Assembly (NCBI GenBank): GCA_964579325.1
Contig: CAZOHN010000230.1
Span: 1-5,653 of the forward strand
Direction of reading: 5' to 3'
Length of the DNA stretch: 5,653 nt
DNA from: CAZOHN01 sp964579325
GTDB taxonomy: Bacteria; Pseudomonadota; Alphaproteobacteria; Rhodobacterales; Rhodobacteraceae
Below the pieces are notes generated by a model. The model did not search any database. It was not told where the DNA came from and worked only from the letters and a program-made list of their open reading frames with translations. Below, piece by piece: positions 1 to 5,653 of this stretch. A program made the translations under genes and the position numbers. Each line of letters begins with the position of its first letter. The first letter of the stretch is position 1.

Positions 1-924
1 AGGCACAGTGAACATGTGCCAGAGCGCACGTGGCAGAAAACGGTCACAGATCGCGTCCATGTCCGCCTGGTTCTCCGCAAGGATTGCGCGGCGATCCTCG
101 GTGTCGAGGGTGACGAGCGGGGTGCGCCGTTCGAGTGCAGCGTCGAGAGTGCTTACGAGGCGCGTGATGACATGACGCTGCCTACGGTCCATCGCCCTGG
201 GACGCGGGAGGTGAGCGTTGAGCATCATCCGAACCCGCGCACCTTCGGCAGAGATCGAGGCGTTTGTGCGCGGCATCTGGGCCATGGCGAATTCGGTGAA
301 GGCGGGGTCTTCGAAGACTGCGAGGAAGTTCTCGCAGAACGTGCTGAAATAGGCGCTCGAGAAGGGTACCACGCGCAACCGCTCGGGGCTGACGAGGCTG
401 GCCCAATCCTCGATGTTGGGCAGGAAGGCAATGCGCGGGAGCGGGGCCTCGCCGCGGCGGCGGAGACGCTCGCCGGACTTCAGGGCCTGATTGTTCATCG
501 ATTCGACGTAGTCGACGGGGTTGCGCACCGCATAGACCACATGCACCTCGAAGCCGCGCAAGTTCTCGAGGAGAAAAGTCTTGTCTGCTCGGCTGCAATA
601 GGAGAGCAACTCGCTCGAAACAAAAAGTGTACGGCATCCCGAAGCCTGGAACGCCTCTGCCATGGTGTGGAAGGCATGGGCCACCTGCGCGCGTCCGCCG
701 TCGCGGCGCAGCAGATGGGAAATCATGTGATGCGCGAAGGAATCGATCCGCGGATGGCCTGCGATGATCGAGCCAGAGTTCACCCGGCGAAAGCCCTTGG
801 CATACTGGATTCCGAAGCGGGTCGCGATGGCCTCCTCATGGAGCGAAAAGAGGCTCTGCAGTGTCGAGGTGGCGGTCTTGTAAGCCCCGACATGAAGCAC
901 CAGGCGCGGAGAGCCGACCGTCAT
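1..924 (-). CDS. Sulfotransferase-like protein (3' end beyond left edge)
   Basis: The minus frame is open from the ATG at 924-922 to position 1 (308 codons, no stop), so the C-terminus lies outside the window. Two hallmarks of PAPS-dependent sulfotransferases are visible. The first is a 5'-phosphosulfate loop, LHVGAYKTATSTLQ, at residues 10-23, with Lys16, Thr17 and Ser20. The second is a 3'-phosphate site, VVYAVRNPVDYVES, at residues 129-142, with the R-x7-S pair Arg134/Ser142. By family knowledge such enzymes transfer sulfate from PAPS to a hydroxyl, often on a carbohydrate; the acceptor here is unknown. Bacterial members are often about 300 residues, so little is probably missing. An in-frame stop (952-954) lies only nine codons upstream, which supports this ATG. 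No clear Shine-Dalgarno precedes it. The gene diverges from the methyltransferase gene, and the context suggests glycan decoration. A homologue that does not transfer sulfate is possible. Confidence 0.8.
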   Translation of the reverse strand, partial: MTVGSPRLVLHVGAYKTATSTLQSLFSLHEEAIATRFGIQYAKGFRRVNSGSIIAGHPRIDSFAHHMISHLLRRDGGRAQVAHAFHTMAEAFQASGCRTLFVSSELLSYCSRADKTFLLENLRGFEVHVVYAVRNPVDYVESMNNQALKSGERLRRRGEAPLPRIAFLPNIEDWASLVSPERLRVVPFSSAYFSTFCENFLAVFEDPAFTEFAMAQMPRTNASISAEGARVRMMLNAHLPRPRAMDRRQRHVITRLVSTLDAALERRTPLVTLDTEDRRAILAENQADMDAICDRFLPRALWHMFTVP

Positions 925-1002
925 GGCCGAGTCCGGGCACAGACGCTCGGGTCATCCGGGGCAGAAGCGGTCCTGTCGATCGTCGTGTCTCCGCGCTGGT
1001 CG

Positions 1003-1035
1003 TTGGCATTGGAATTCTGCCGCGGGACGTATAAC
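1003..1035 (+). promoter_or_regulatory. Possible weak promoter of the methyltransferase gene
   Basis: An A+T-richer patch in the divergent gap contains TTGGCA (1003-1008) overlapping a region with TTGGAA (1009-1014), followed by TATAAC (1030-1035). The spacing to the -10-like box is 21 or 15 bases, neither ideal for a housekeeping sigma factor. Transcription starting just downstream would give a leader of roughly 65 bases ahead of the ATG at 1106. A promoter must lie somewhere near here because the upstream gene runs the other way, but this exact placement is a guess. No convincing minus-strand promoter for the sulfotransferase-like gene was seen in the same gap. Confidence 0.3.
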
Positions 1036-1065
1036 GGAGGCTCCGGGGAATTGGAACGCCGCGCA

Positions 1066-1085
1066 GGGCCGGACACGACCGGCCC
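1066..1085 (+). promoter_or_regulatory. GC stem-loop in the leader of the methyltransferase gene
   Basis: GGGCCGG (1066-1072) and CCGGCCC (1079-1085) form a perfect 7-bp inverted repeat around the 6-base loop ACACGA. Its 3' arm ends five bases before the ribosome binding site at 1091-1098. No T-run follows, so it is not an intrinsic terminator. If transcribed, it could affect ribosome access or mRNA stability. As DNA it could be an operator for the divergent pair. The repeat itself is certain; a function is not. Confidence 0.45.
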
Positions 1086-1090
1086 GCAGC

Positions 1091-1098
1091 AGGAAAGG
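1091..1098 (+). promoter_or_regulatory. Ribosome binding site of the methyltransferase gene
   Basis: AGGAAAGG lies 7 bases before the ATG at 1106. It decides the start, because the same frame stays open well upstream (to about 923) without a comparable site. The identical octamer at the identical distance precedes the family-2 glycosyltransferase ATG at 4837. Confidence 0.75.
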
Positions 1099-1105
1099 CC
1101 ACCAC

Positions 1106-1855
1106 ATGACGACCGAAGCCAAGACCGAGTTCGTCGAGGCCGCGACGGCTGCGCCAGCCCTGCCGCTTGTCTGTCCGCTCTGCGGCGGAACCAGCTTCGG
1201 TGTCTATCGCGGCCGGGAGAACGCGCGCTGCGCAGGCTGCGGCGCCAAGGAGAGAGGCCGCTTCATGGGCATGGTGCTTCGCCGCTTCGCGCCCGTTCCC
1301 ACGGGAGCGCCGGTCTACCACTTTGCTCCAGAGCCGAAGATCGCCGAGATCCTCCACGCGCGGTATGGGGCGGCCTATGTGCCCGCCGACATCAATCCCG
1401 AGGAATACGCCTGGTCGCGCGTCCCCGTGCGCGCAGTGGATCTGTGCCGGCCCGCAGAGGGGATCGCGGGGCCGGTGCAGGGTCTCGTGCATTCCCATGT
1501 GCTTGAGCATATCCCGGCTTCGCTCGACCGGGTGGTGGGCGAGTTGAACGCAGTGATCGAGCCTGGGGGGTTCCATGTCTTCCAGGTGCCGATCCACAGC
1601 GGCTGGTATCGCGAGGACATGGATCCCAAGTTGCCGAGCGCCGAGCGCAACCGGCTGTTCCACCAGCACGACCACATGCGCCTGTTCGGGCGGCGGGACT
1701 TCCGCGAACGGGTGCTCGACCTCTTTGCAGGCTTCGATCTGGTCGATCTCGCGACGCATTTCACCCCAGAGGATCTCGCCACCGCAGCGATCCCTGCGAG
1801 TGCGCTGACCTCGCCGACCGGGCACAGTGTCTTCTTTCTGCGCAAACGCGGCTGA
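1106..1855 (+). CDS. Zinc-ribbon class I SAM-dependent methyltransferase-like protein
   Basis: The protein is 249 residues. An N-terminal zinc ribbon is formed by CPLC (Cys23, Cys26) and CAGC (Cys42, Cys45). Then comes a methyltransferase-type domain. HFAPEPKIAEIL (72-83) sits where the SAM-binding loop is expected, ADINPEE (94-100) matches the acidic strand-2 region, and HSHVLEHIP (129-137) is the characteristic motif of the Methyltransf_11-like group. IEPGGFHVFQVP (151-162) follows, then HQHDHMRLFGRRDF (186-199). The usual glycine-rich GxGxG loop is absent and replaced by the APE-type version, which I believe occurs in one branch of these proteins. The expected role is methyl transfer from SAM; the substrate is unknown, with a sugar or glycan likely from context. 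The start is set by AGGAAAGG seven bases upstream. The gene is convergent with the family-4 glycosyltransferase gene, with a 2-bp gap. Confidence 0.82.
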   Translation: MTTEAKTEFVEAATAAPALPLVCPLCGGTSFGVYRGRENARCAGCGAKERGRFMGMVLRRFAPVPTGAPVYHFAPEPKIAEILHARYGAAYVPADINPEEYAWSRVPVRAVDLCRPAEGIAGPVQGLVHSHVLEHIPASLDRVVGELNAVIEPGGFHVFQVPIHSGWYREDMDPKLPSAERNRLFHQHDHMRLFGRRDFRERVLDLFAGFDLVDLATHFTPEDLATAAIPASALTSPTGHSVFFLRKRG

Positions 1856-1863
1856 CCTCAGCC
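1850..1863. repeat. Inverted repeat spanning the two convergent stop codons
   Basis: GGCTGA-CC-TCAGCC is a 6-bp perfect inverted repeat with a 2-base centre. It contains the TGA stop of the methyltransferase gene (1853-1855) and the TGA stop of the minus-strand glycosyltransferase gene (TCA at 1858-1860). The symmetry partly follows from two facing TGA stops. It is too short and lacks T-runs on either side, so I do not call it a terminator. No other terminator was seen between the two genes. Confidence 0.4.
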
Positions 1864-3093
1864 AGCAGCCTCCCGAGGTGCCAGCAAGGCCTCCCACAGG
1901 TCGGTGACCGCTTCGGGCGCATAGGCGCGAACCGTGCCAGGCGCGGCCTCCGCCAGAGCGTTTCGGCGGGGTGCGTCCCGCATCAACGCTCCGAGGGCGG
2001 TCGCGAAGGCCTCGACCCGGTCCGGCCCAGGCGCAACCAGAACGCCATTCACGCCATCCGCGATCAACTGTTTCACGCCAGGGCAGTCGGCAAAGCCGAT
2101 GGCCGGTGTGCCTGCGGCCATGGCCTCGGTGACCGCGAGGCCCCAGCCTTCGTGCTCGGCGGGATGCGCTAGCAGGGAAGCTGCGAGGTATTCCTCATCT
2201 ATGGCATCTGTGTGCCCCATCAGCTGCACCTGGCCGGCCAGGCCGAGATCGCGGATCTGCGCGCCGAGCTTGACCGTGAGCGGGCCGATGCCGAAGATTC
2301 GCAGTTCCCAGTCGGGGAACTCGGCCGCGAGCCGCGCCCATGCCTCGATGAGCAGGCCGTGGCGCTTGACCTCCGAGAGCCGTCCGACAGACAGCACGAT
2401 GTTCTGGCGCTGGTGGCGGCGGATCCGGGCTATGGACATGGTACGCACCACGTTGGGCACCACCACGACACGATCACGCAGCGCTTCGGGGAACCAGTCT
2501 CGGAACTCCGGAAGGAGTACGCTGATCGCATCCATCTTCCCCAGGGCCGCCATGCGGCGGCGGCGGTCAAGCGCGCTCGGATCCCAGCGCGCGGGATTGG
2601 CAAGGTCCTGTTCGGGCACGTTGTGCAGTGCCGCAACACGCCGGAGTGGCCCTTCCGGGCGGACATGGCCGAGAGCGGTGATGGCAGGCGGCAGGAAGGC
2701 CACCGCCACATCGGGGCGGTGTGCGGCGAGATGGCGCTCGAGTCTGCGCCAGAAGGCGCCGTACTTGCTCAGCCAGATCAGCCGGTCGAGCAAATAGATG
2801 TCTCCCCCCGCGAGGCGATGTAGCGTCTCGCGTTGCGCATCGGCCCAGCGGCGCAGGCGGCTCCGCGCCGCCTTGGGCCGACGCAGGTTGGTGTGGATCA
2901 CTCCGAACTCAAGCGGGAAGAACGGCTCGCCCTCGCGGGCGTCATGGCTGACGACTTGCACCTCGTGCCCCCGCAATGCGAGGCGGTTGGCGGTTTCGAC
3001 AAGCACGCGCTCGGCCCCACCGCTGCGCCCGGCCAGCCGGTCGATGACGAAACAGATGCTCAGGCGCCGAGTGGTGGGGCGTTCGGTGCTCAC
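1858..3093 (-). CDS. Family 4 (GT-B) glycosyltransferase
   Basis: The protein is 411 residues, a usual length for GT4 enzymes. These are retaining glycosyltransferases that move a sugar from a nucleotide donor to an acceptor, usually at the inner face of the membrane. The N-terminal Rossmann domain opens with a hydrophobic strand (residues 11-17) and the acceptor-side motif GGAERVL (25-31). The C-terminal donor domain begins near VVPNV (211-215). It carries SVGRLSEVKRHGLLIEAW (235-252) and the E-x7-E motif EGWGLAVTE (Glu315/Glu323), followed by AMAAGTPAIG (324-333) and NGVLVAPG (349-356). There is no signal peptide or membrane span. The start is GTG, overlapping the previous gene's TGA as GTGA, with GAGGAG seven bases upstream. 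Donor sugar and linkage cannot be told. It is the last gene of the visible minus-strand operon and ends 2 bp from the convergent methyltransferase gene. Confidence 0.92.
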   Translation of the reverse strand: MSTERPTTRRLSICFVIDRLAGRSGGAERVLVETANRLALRGHEVQVVSHDAREGEPFFPLEFGVIHTNLRRPKAARSRLRRWADAQRETLHRLAGGDIYLLDRLIWLSKYGAFWRRLERHLAAHRPDVAVAFLPPAITALGHVRPEGPLRRVAALHNVPEQDLANPARWDPSALDRRRRMAALGKMDAISVLLPEFRDWFPEALRDRVVVVPNVVRTMSIARIRRHQRQNIVLSVGRLSEVKRHGLLIEAWARLAAEFPDWELRIFGIGPLTVKLGAQIRDLGLAGQVQLMGHTDAIDEEYLAASLLAHPAEHEGWGLAVTEAMAAGTPAIGFADCPGVKQLIADGVNGVLVAPGPDRVEAFATALGALMRDAPRRNALAEAAPGTVRAYAPEAVTDLWEALLAPREAAG

Positions 3094-3848
3094 AGAGCCC
3101 CTCCTCGGACGAGCAAGGTCTGCAGGATTTGTGCGGAGATCCGGGCAAGGGCTTCGGTTCCGAGCGGGCGGGCGGGGTGCAGACCCTGCGCCTCCCAGGT
3201 GGCAAGCAGACGCGCCACGGCCGCGCGCAAATTCTCAGGCTTCGCCGCGAGCCCTCCTGTGGCGAGGTGAGGGCCAGCCTGAAATGCCACCTGATGGGCG
3301 ATCGCATTTCGCAGGGCGCCCACGAAGCACGGATCCTCGGGACGCAGTTCGATCACCCGAGTGGCGATCGGTGCGTCGTTCCCCGCGTCCGCAAGCTCCG
3401 CGCGCAGGGCGTCGAGCCGATCGCGGACCCTGCCCAGCAGCAGACCCGCCTCTGCAGCCCAGCCATCGCCGTCGTCGATCCCTTCGGGTAGGGCGATGCC
3501 GTGCAGCACGAGTTCCCGCGCGGGCTTGTGGCTCCAGATCTCGCGCAACACGGCGCGTGGCGCGCGTGTCGGTGCCGCGAGCAGCTGGGTGTCGAGCAGG
3601 TCGGGCAGCATCAGGAGCGGCTCCGCTCGCGCTCCGAAGTTCTCGCGCAGGGACTGGGCGAAAACTTTGATGCGCGCATCGCGGACTGGCTCCAGCAGAA
3701 AGTCGTGGACGCCAGGCCCGCAGCGCCGCGAGAACCAGAAGGCGGCGACGGGCCGCGCCCGCGGCCCGACCAGCACTGCGAGGTCTTCGGCAGGCACCGG
3801 TGCGGGGCGCAGGAGGGCGCCGGACCCGGCAAGAACATGCAAGGGCAT
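3090..3848 (-). CDS. Protein of unknown function in a glycosyltransferase operon
   Basis: I do not recognise this 252-residue protein. The frame is open far upstream (to about 4490), but that part is the antiparallel shadow of the glycosyltransferase gene. The first sensible start is the ATG at 3848-3846, 17 bases after the previous stop, with a modest GAGAG nine bases before it. The sequence has balanced protein-like composition. The N-terminal third has hydrophobic strands (4-7, 23-27, 33-39) and then SRRCGPGVHDFLLEP (40-54). The middle is rich in Leu, Ala and Arg with a helix of heptad-like character (about 134-156). The C-terminal part (200-247) is largely helical. There is no signal peptide, membrane span or known catalytic motif, so it is probably cytoplasmic. 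Its stop overlaps the next gene's GTG, tying it to the two glycosyltransferases. It could be an accessory or partner protein of glycan assembly, or a highly diverged enzyme; no function is assigned. Confidence 0.75.
   Translation of the reverse strand: MPLHVLAGSGALLRPAPVPAEDLAVLVGPRARPVAAFWFSRRCGPGVHDFLLEPVRDARIKVFAQSLRENFGARAEPLLMLPDLLDTQLLAAPTRAPRAVLREIWSHKPARELVLHGIALPEGIDDGDGWAAEAGLLLGRVRDRLDALRAELADAGNDAPIATRVIELRPEDPCFVGALRNAIAHQVAFQAGPHLATGGLAAKPENLRAAVARLLATWEAQGLHPARPLGTEALARISAQILQTLLVRGGAL
3101..3106 (-). promoter_or_regulatory. Ribosome binding site for the GTG start of the GT4 gene
   Basis: On the minus strand GAGGAG (reading GAGGAGGGG into the spacer) stands 7 bases before the GTG at 3093-3091. 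It lies inside the last codons of the upstream gene, so the two genes are probably translationally coupled. It supports the GTG over any internal start. Confidence 0.75.
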
Positions 3849-3865
3849 CCGTTTCTGCTCTCGTT

Positions 3866-4837
3866 CTAGCGCATCTGATAGCGGAAGGCGCCGAAGGCCC
3901 TCCTGGGATGGGCCATCCAGGACCGCGCCATGTAGTAGCGCCCCAGAAACCCGGCACCATTGTTCTCGGCATAACGCGCCGAGAGGCGCTCGGCGTTGTA
4001 CTGTATCGTCCTGACGAAGGCTGGCCCGAACCCCTGAAGGACGGGACGGTACTTCTCGAAGATGAGTGCGTTGCACCGGCGGATCTCGGCGGCATCGCGG
4101 CCAAGGTCCGACTTGTGGTAGCGGCAGAGCGCCTCCTTGCCCGGCGGTACGACGATCTGCCCACCCCCCCGGACGAAACGGATGAAGAAGTCGAGATCCT
4201 GCAACCTGGGCAGGCGCTCGTCGAAGCGCCCCACCCGGCGGAAAGCCTCCGCCGGGGCGAGCAGCGTCCAGAGATAGGCGCGCAGACGCTGGCCGAGCAT
4301 CAACTCGCGCAGCTGGCGCTCGTCCGTTTCCTGGCGGGTCATCCGAGCCCGCCGCCCGTCCCATTGCCAGTCGTAATGGCAAGTAATCCAGGTGCGTCCG
4401 AGATCCGCTCCCGCGAAGCGCAGGCGGCTGACGTGGTCGAACTGGATGGCCAGCTTGTCTGGATACCAGACGTCGCCCACGTCGAGCCAAGCGACGAAAT
4501 CGGCCTCGATGCTGTCGAGCAGCCGGTTGCGCGTATAGGGCCTTCCGCGGTTCTCGGCGTTGCGGTGCACGACGACCGGCAGCGTGAACTCAGCAAGGAT
4601 ACGCTTCAGCGCGTCGAAATCGTGACGGGGCGAACCGTCATCCACAATGACCACACGCAAGTCGCCCATCCAAGTCTGAGCCGCGACCGAGGCGAGCGTG
4701 AGCGCAAGGCCGTCGGTATCGCGGTAATGGGGGATCAGGACATCAAGGCAGGGAGGACTTGCCCGCCGAGCGCGAGAAGACCGGCCGTGTGCAGAAGCAG
4801 GCTTCGGGTCGCTGCCTTGACCTTCAGGGGTCTCCAT
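3866..4837 (-). CDS. Family 2 (GT-A) glycosyltransferase
   Basis: The protein is 323 residues from the ATG at 4837. The GT-A fold begins at LDVLIPHYRD (31-40), followed by VVIVDDGSP (62-70), the nucleotide-binding element of GT2. NRGRPYTRNRLLDS (96-109) leads to the metal-binding region WLDVGDVWYPDKL (117-129). LLAPAEAFRRVGRFDERL (192-209) comes next, then LQDLDFFIRF (212-221), which corresponds to the ED-type acceptor/base motif. GT2 enzymes are inverting transferases using nucleotide sugars in the cytoplasm. Oddly, the metal motif reads D-V-G-D where D-x-D-D is usual. The first 30 residues are a charged, Ser/Pro-rich tail outside the fold. An in-frame TTG at 4924 would add 29 low-complexity residues and overlap the epimerase gene by 26 bp. 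The ATG is preferred because AGGAAAGG lies seven bases before it. The gene follows the epimerase by 61 bp and precedes the unknown protein by 17 bp. Confidence 0.88.
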   Translation of the reverse strand: METPEGQGSDPKPASAHGRSSRARRASPPCLDVLIPHYRDTDGLALTLASVAAQTWMGDLRVVIVDDGSPRHDFDALKRILAEFTLPVVVHRNAENRGRPYTRNRLLDSIEADFVAWLDVGDVWYPDKLAIQFDHVSRLRFAGADLGRTWITCHYDWQWDGRRARMTRQETDERQLRELMLGQRLRAYLWTLLAPAEAFRRVGRFDERLPRLQDLDFFIRFVRGGGQIVVPPGKEALCRYHKSDLGRDAAEIRRCNALIFEKYRPVLQGFGPAFVRTIQYNAERLSARYAENNGAGFLGRYYMARSWMAHPRRAFGAFRYQMR

Positions 4838-4844
4838 CGGTCCG

Positions 4845-4852
4845 CCTTTCCT
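4845..4852 (-). promoter_or_regulatory. Ribosome binding site deciding the GT2 start
   Basis: Minus-strand AGGAAAGG ends 7 bases before the ATG at 4837-4835. The competing TTG at 4924-4922 has only GGAG four bases away. This places the start after the epimerase stop and leaves a 61-bp gap (4838-4898). That gap also holds a GC-rich run with the palindrome GGGGCGCCCC (4856-4865) and nothing else I can identify. Confidence 0.7.
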
Positions 4853-4898
4853 GCGGGGGCGCCCCTCCTCCGAACCGGCAGGCGCAGCCGATGCTCCA

Positions 4899-5653
4899 CT
4901 AGCCAATTGCGTGGTAGGTTGCAAACCACTCCGCGAACCGCGCCACCCCCTCCGCCACGGGCGTGCCGGGGCGCCAGTTGATGGCGCGGGCGAGGCGGGT
5001 GCTGTCGGCGAAGGTGTCGGGGACGTCGCCGGGCTGGAGGGGCAGGAGTTCGCGCTGTGCCTTGCGCCCCAGTGCCGTCTCGAGCGCTGCGATGAACTCA
5101 GAGAGCTCCACGGGAGCGTTGTTGCCGATGTTGTAGAGGCGGAAGGGCGCGCTGGATGTGGCTGGGTCGGGGGCGCCGGCGTCCCAGTCGGGGTCCGGCG
5201 TCGCGGGGCGGTCGGAGGCGCGGATCACGCCTTCGACGATGTCGTCCACATAGGTGAAGTCGCGGCTGTGGCGGCCTTCGTTGAAGAGCCGGATGGGGCG
5301 GCCCTCGAGGATCGCCCGCGCAAAGAGCATCGGCGCCATGTCGGGCCGGCCCCAGGGTCCGTAGACGGTGAAGAAGCGCAGGCCCGTGGTCGGCAGGCGG
5401 TAGAGATGGCTGTAGGCATGGGCCATCAGTTCGTTCGCCCGCTTGGTCGCAGCATAGAACTGAAGCGGATGGTCGACGCCTTGGCCTTCGGCGAAGGGCA
5501 TCGTGGTATTGGCCCCGTAGACGCTCGACGTCGAGGCATAGGTCAGATGGGCCACGCCGGCGTGCCGGCAGGCCTCGAGGACATGGGTGAAGCCGAGCAC
5601 GTTCGACTGCACATAGGCGACCGGGTTCTCGAGGCTGTAGCGCACGCCGGCCT
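4899..5653 (-). CDS. NAD-dependent sugar epimerase, UDP-glucuronate 4-epimerase type (5' end beyond right edge)
   Basis: The frame stays open to the right edge. The GTG at 5645 is an internal Val codon within AGVRYSLENPVAYVQSN, a stretch typical inside this family, so the start is missing. About 250 C-terminal residues are visible, while family members run to roughly 320-350. The missing part should contain the NAD-binding GxxGxxG loop. Counting from that Val, STSSVYG (38-44) carries the catalytic Ser/Thr and YAATK (64-68) is the Y-x3-K pair of extended short-chain dehydrogenases. TVYGPWGRPDMAP (93-105) and FNEGRHSRDFTYVDD (121-135) closely match UDP-glucuronate 4-epimerases, as does the WDAGAPDPATSSAP insert before YNIGNN. 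The expected reaction is UDP-glucuronate to UDP-galacturonate, feeding the glycosyltransferases downstream. Enzymes of this kind have been called LpsL in rhizobia. A different 4-epimerase specificity remains possible. It ends with TAG at 4901-4899. Confidence 0.9.
   Translation of the reverse strand, partial: AGVRYSLENPVAYVQSNVLGFTHVLEACRHAGVAHLTYASTSSVYGANTTMPFAEGQGVDHPLQFYAATKRANELMAHAYSHLYRLPTTGLRFFTVYGPWGRPDMAPMLFARAILEGRPIRLFNEGRHSRDFTYVDDIVEGVIRASDRPATPDPDWDAGAPDPATSSAPFRLYNIGNNAPVELSEFIAALETALGRKAQRELLPLQPGDVPDTFADSTRLARAINWRPGTPVAEGVARFAEWFATYHAIG

Noticed and set aside
1003..1020. Possible sigma-54 promoter (TGGCA ... CTGC).
   Set aside because: The GG and GC elements are two bases further apart than the strict sigma-54 spacing allows.
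16..1506. Long plus-strand open frame (496 codons) across the sulfotransferase-like gene, the divergent gap and into the methyltransferase gene.
   Set aside because: It lies antisense to one gene and out of frame with the other. Its product is Arg/His-rich without motifs. Long shadow frames are expected in GC-rich DNA, and both competing frames carry family motifs.
836..1897. Minus-strand open frame (353 codons) antisense to the methyltransferase gene.
   Set aside because: It overlaps the start of the sulfotransferase-like gene and the end of the GT4 gene and shows no domain. The opposite strand has a clear ribosome binding site, zinc ribbon and HVLEH motif.
3849..4490. Upstream extension of the unknown protein into the GT2 gene, which would make a 466-residue protein.
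   Set aside because: The extension is Arg/Pro/Gly-rich and overlaps a well-supported coding frame. The character changes to protein-like sequence only after the ATG at 3848.
4856..4865. GGGGCGCCCC palindrome between the epimerase and GT2 genes as a terminator.
   Set aside because: It has no loop and no T-run, and it sits within a probable operon.
3800..4981. Plus-strand open frame (393 codons) antisense to the GT2 gene.
   Set aside because: It mirrors the codon pattern of the real gene, which carries VVIVDDGS and other GT2 motifs. The antisense product matches nothing and its tail is Arg/Pro-rich filler.
5643..5645. GTG as the start of the epimerase.
   Set aside because: The frame continues to the window edge. 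The preceding residues (Ala-Gly) plus VRYSLENP fit the interior of the family, and the NAD-binding loop must lie upstream.

Overview
The window is GC-rich and densely coded. It reads as part of a surface-polysaccharide (exopolysaccharide, capsule or lipopolysaccharide) gene cluster from an alphaproteobacterium. A Rhodobacterales-type host is an inference from base composition and protein style and was not tested. Nothing in it looks like a mobile element, tRNA, rRNA, CRISPR array or origin of replication.

Right to left on the minus strand runs a compact operon. It starts with a sugar-nucleotide epimerase of the UDP-glucuronate 4-epimerase type, cut by the right edge (4899-5653). Next come a family-2 glycosyltransferase (3866-4837), a 252-residue protein of unknown function (3090-3848), and a family-4 glycosyltransferase (1858-3093). 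The gaps are 61 bp, then 17 bp, then a 4-bp stop/start overlap (GTGA), so co-transcription is likely. On the plus strand lies a methyltransferase-like protein with an N-terminal zinc ribbon (1106-1855). It meets the glycosyltransferase operon tail to tail with only 2 bp between the stop codons. Diverging from it across a 181-bp gap is a sulfotransferase-like gene on the minus strand (1-924), cut by the left edge.

The set can be read as a pathway. The epimerase would supply a uronic-acid nucleotide sugar (probably UDP-galacturonate). The two glycosyltransferases would add sugars to a lipid-linked or growing glycan. The methyltransferase and sulfotransferase-like proteins could decorate that glycan. 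The family assignments rest on visible motifs; the sugars, acceptors and final polymer cannot be read from the sequence.

Non-coding DNA is scarce. The 181-bp divergent gap (925-1105) holds a possible weak promoter, a perfect 7-bp GC hairpin and a good ribosome binding site for the methyltransferase. The 61-bp gap 4838-4898 holds the binding site that argues for an ATG start of the family-2 glycosyltransferase over a longer TTG start. The least explained item is the protein at 3090-3848. I found no clear sign of an entirely new system.
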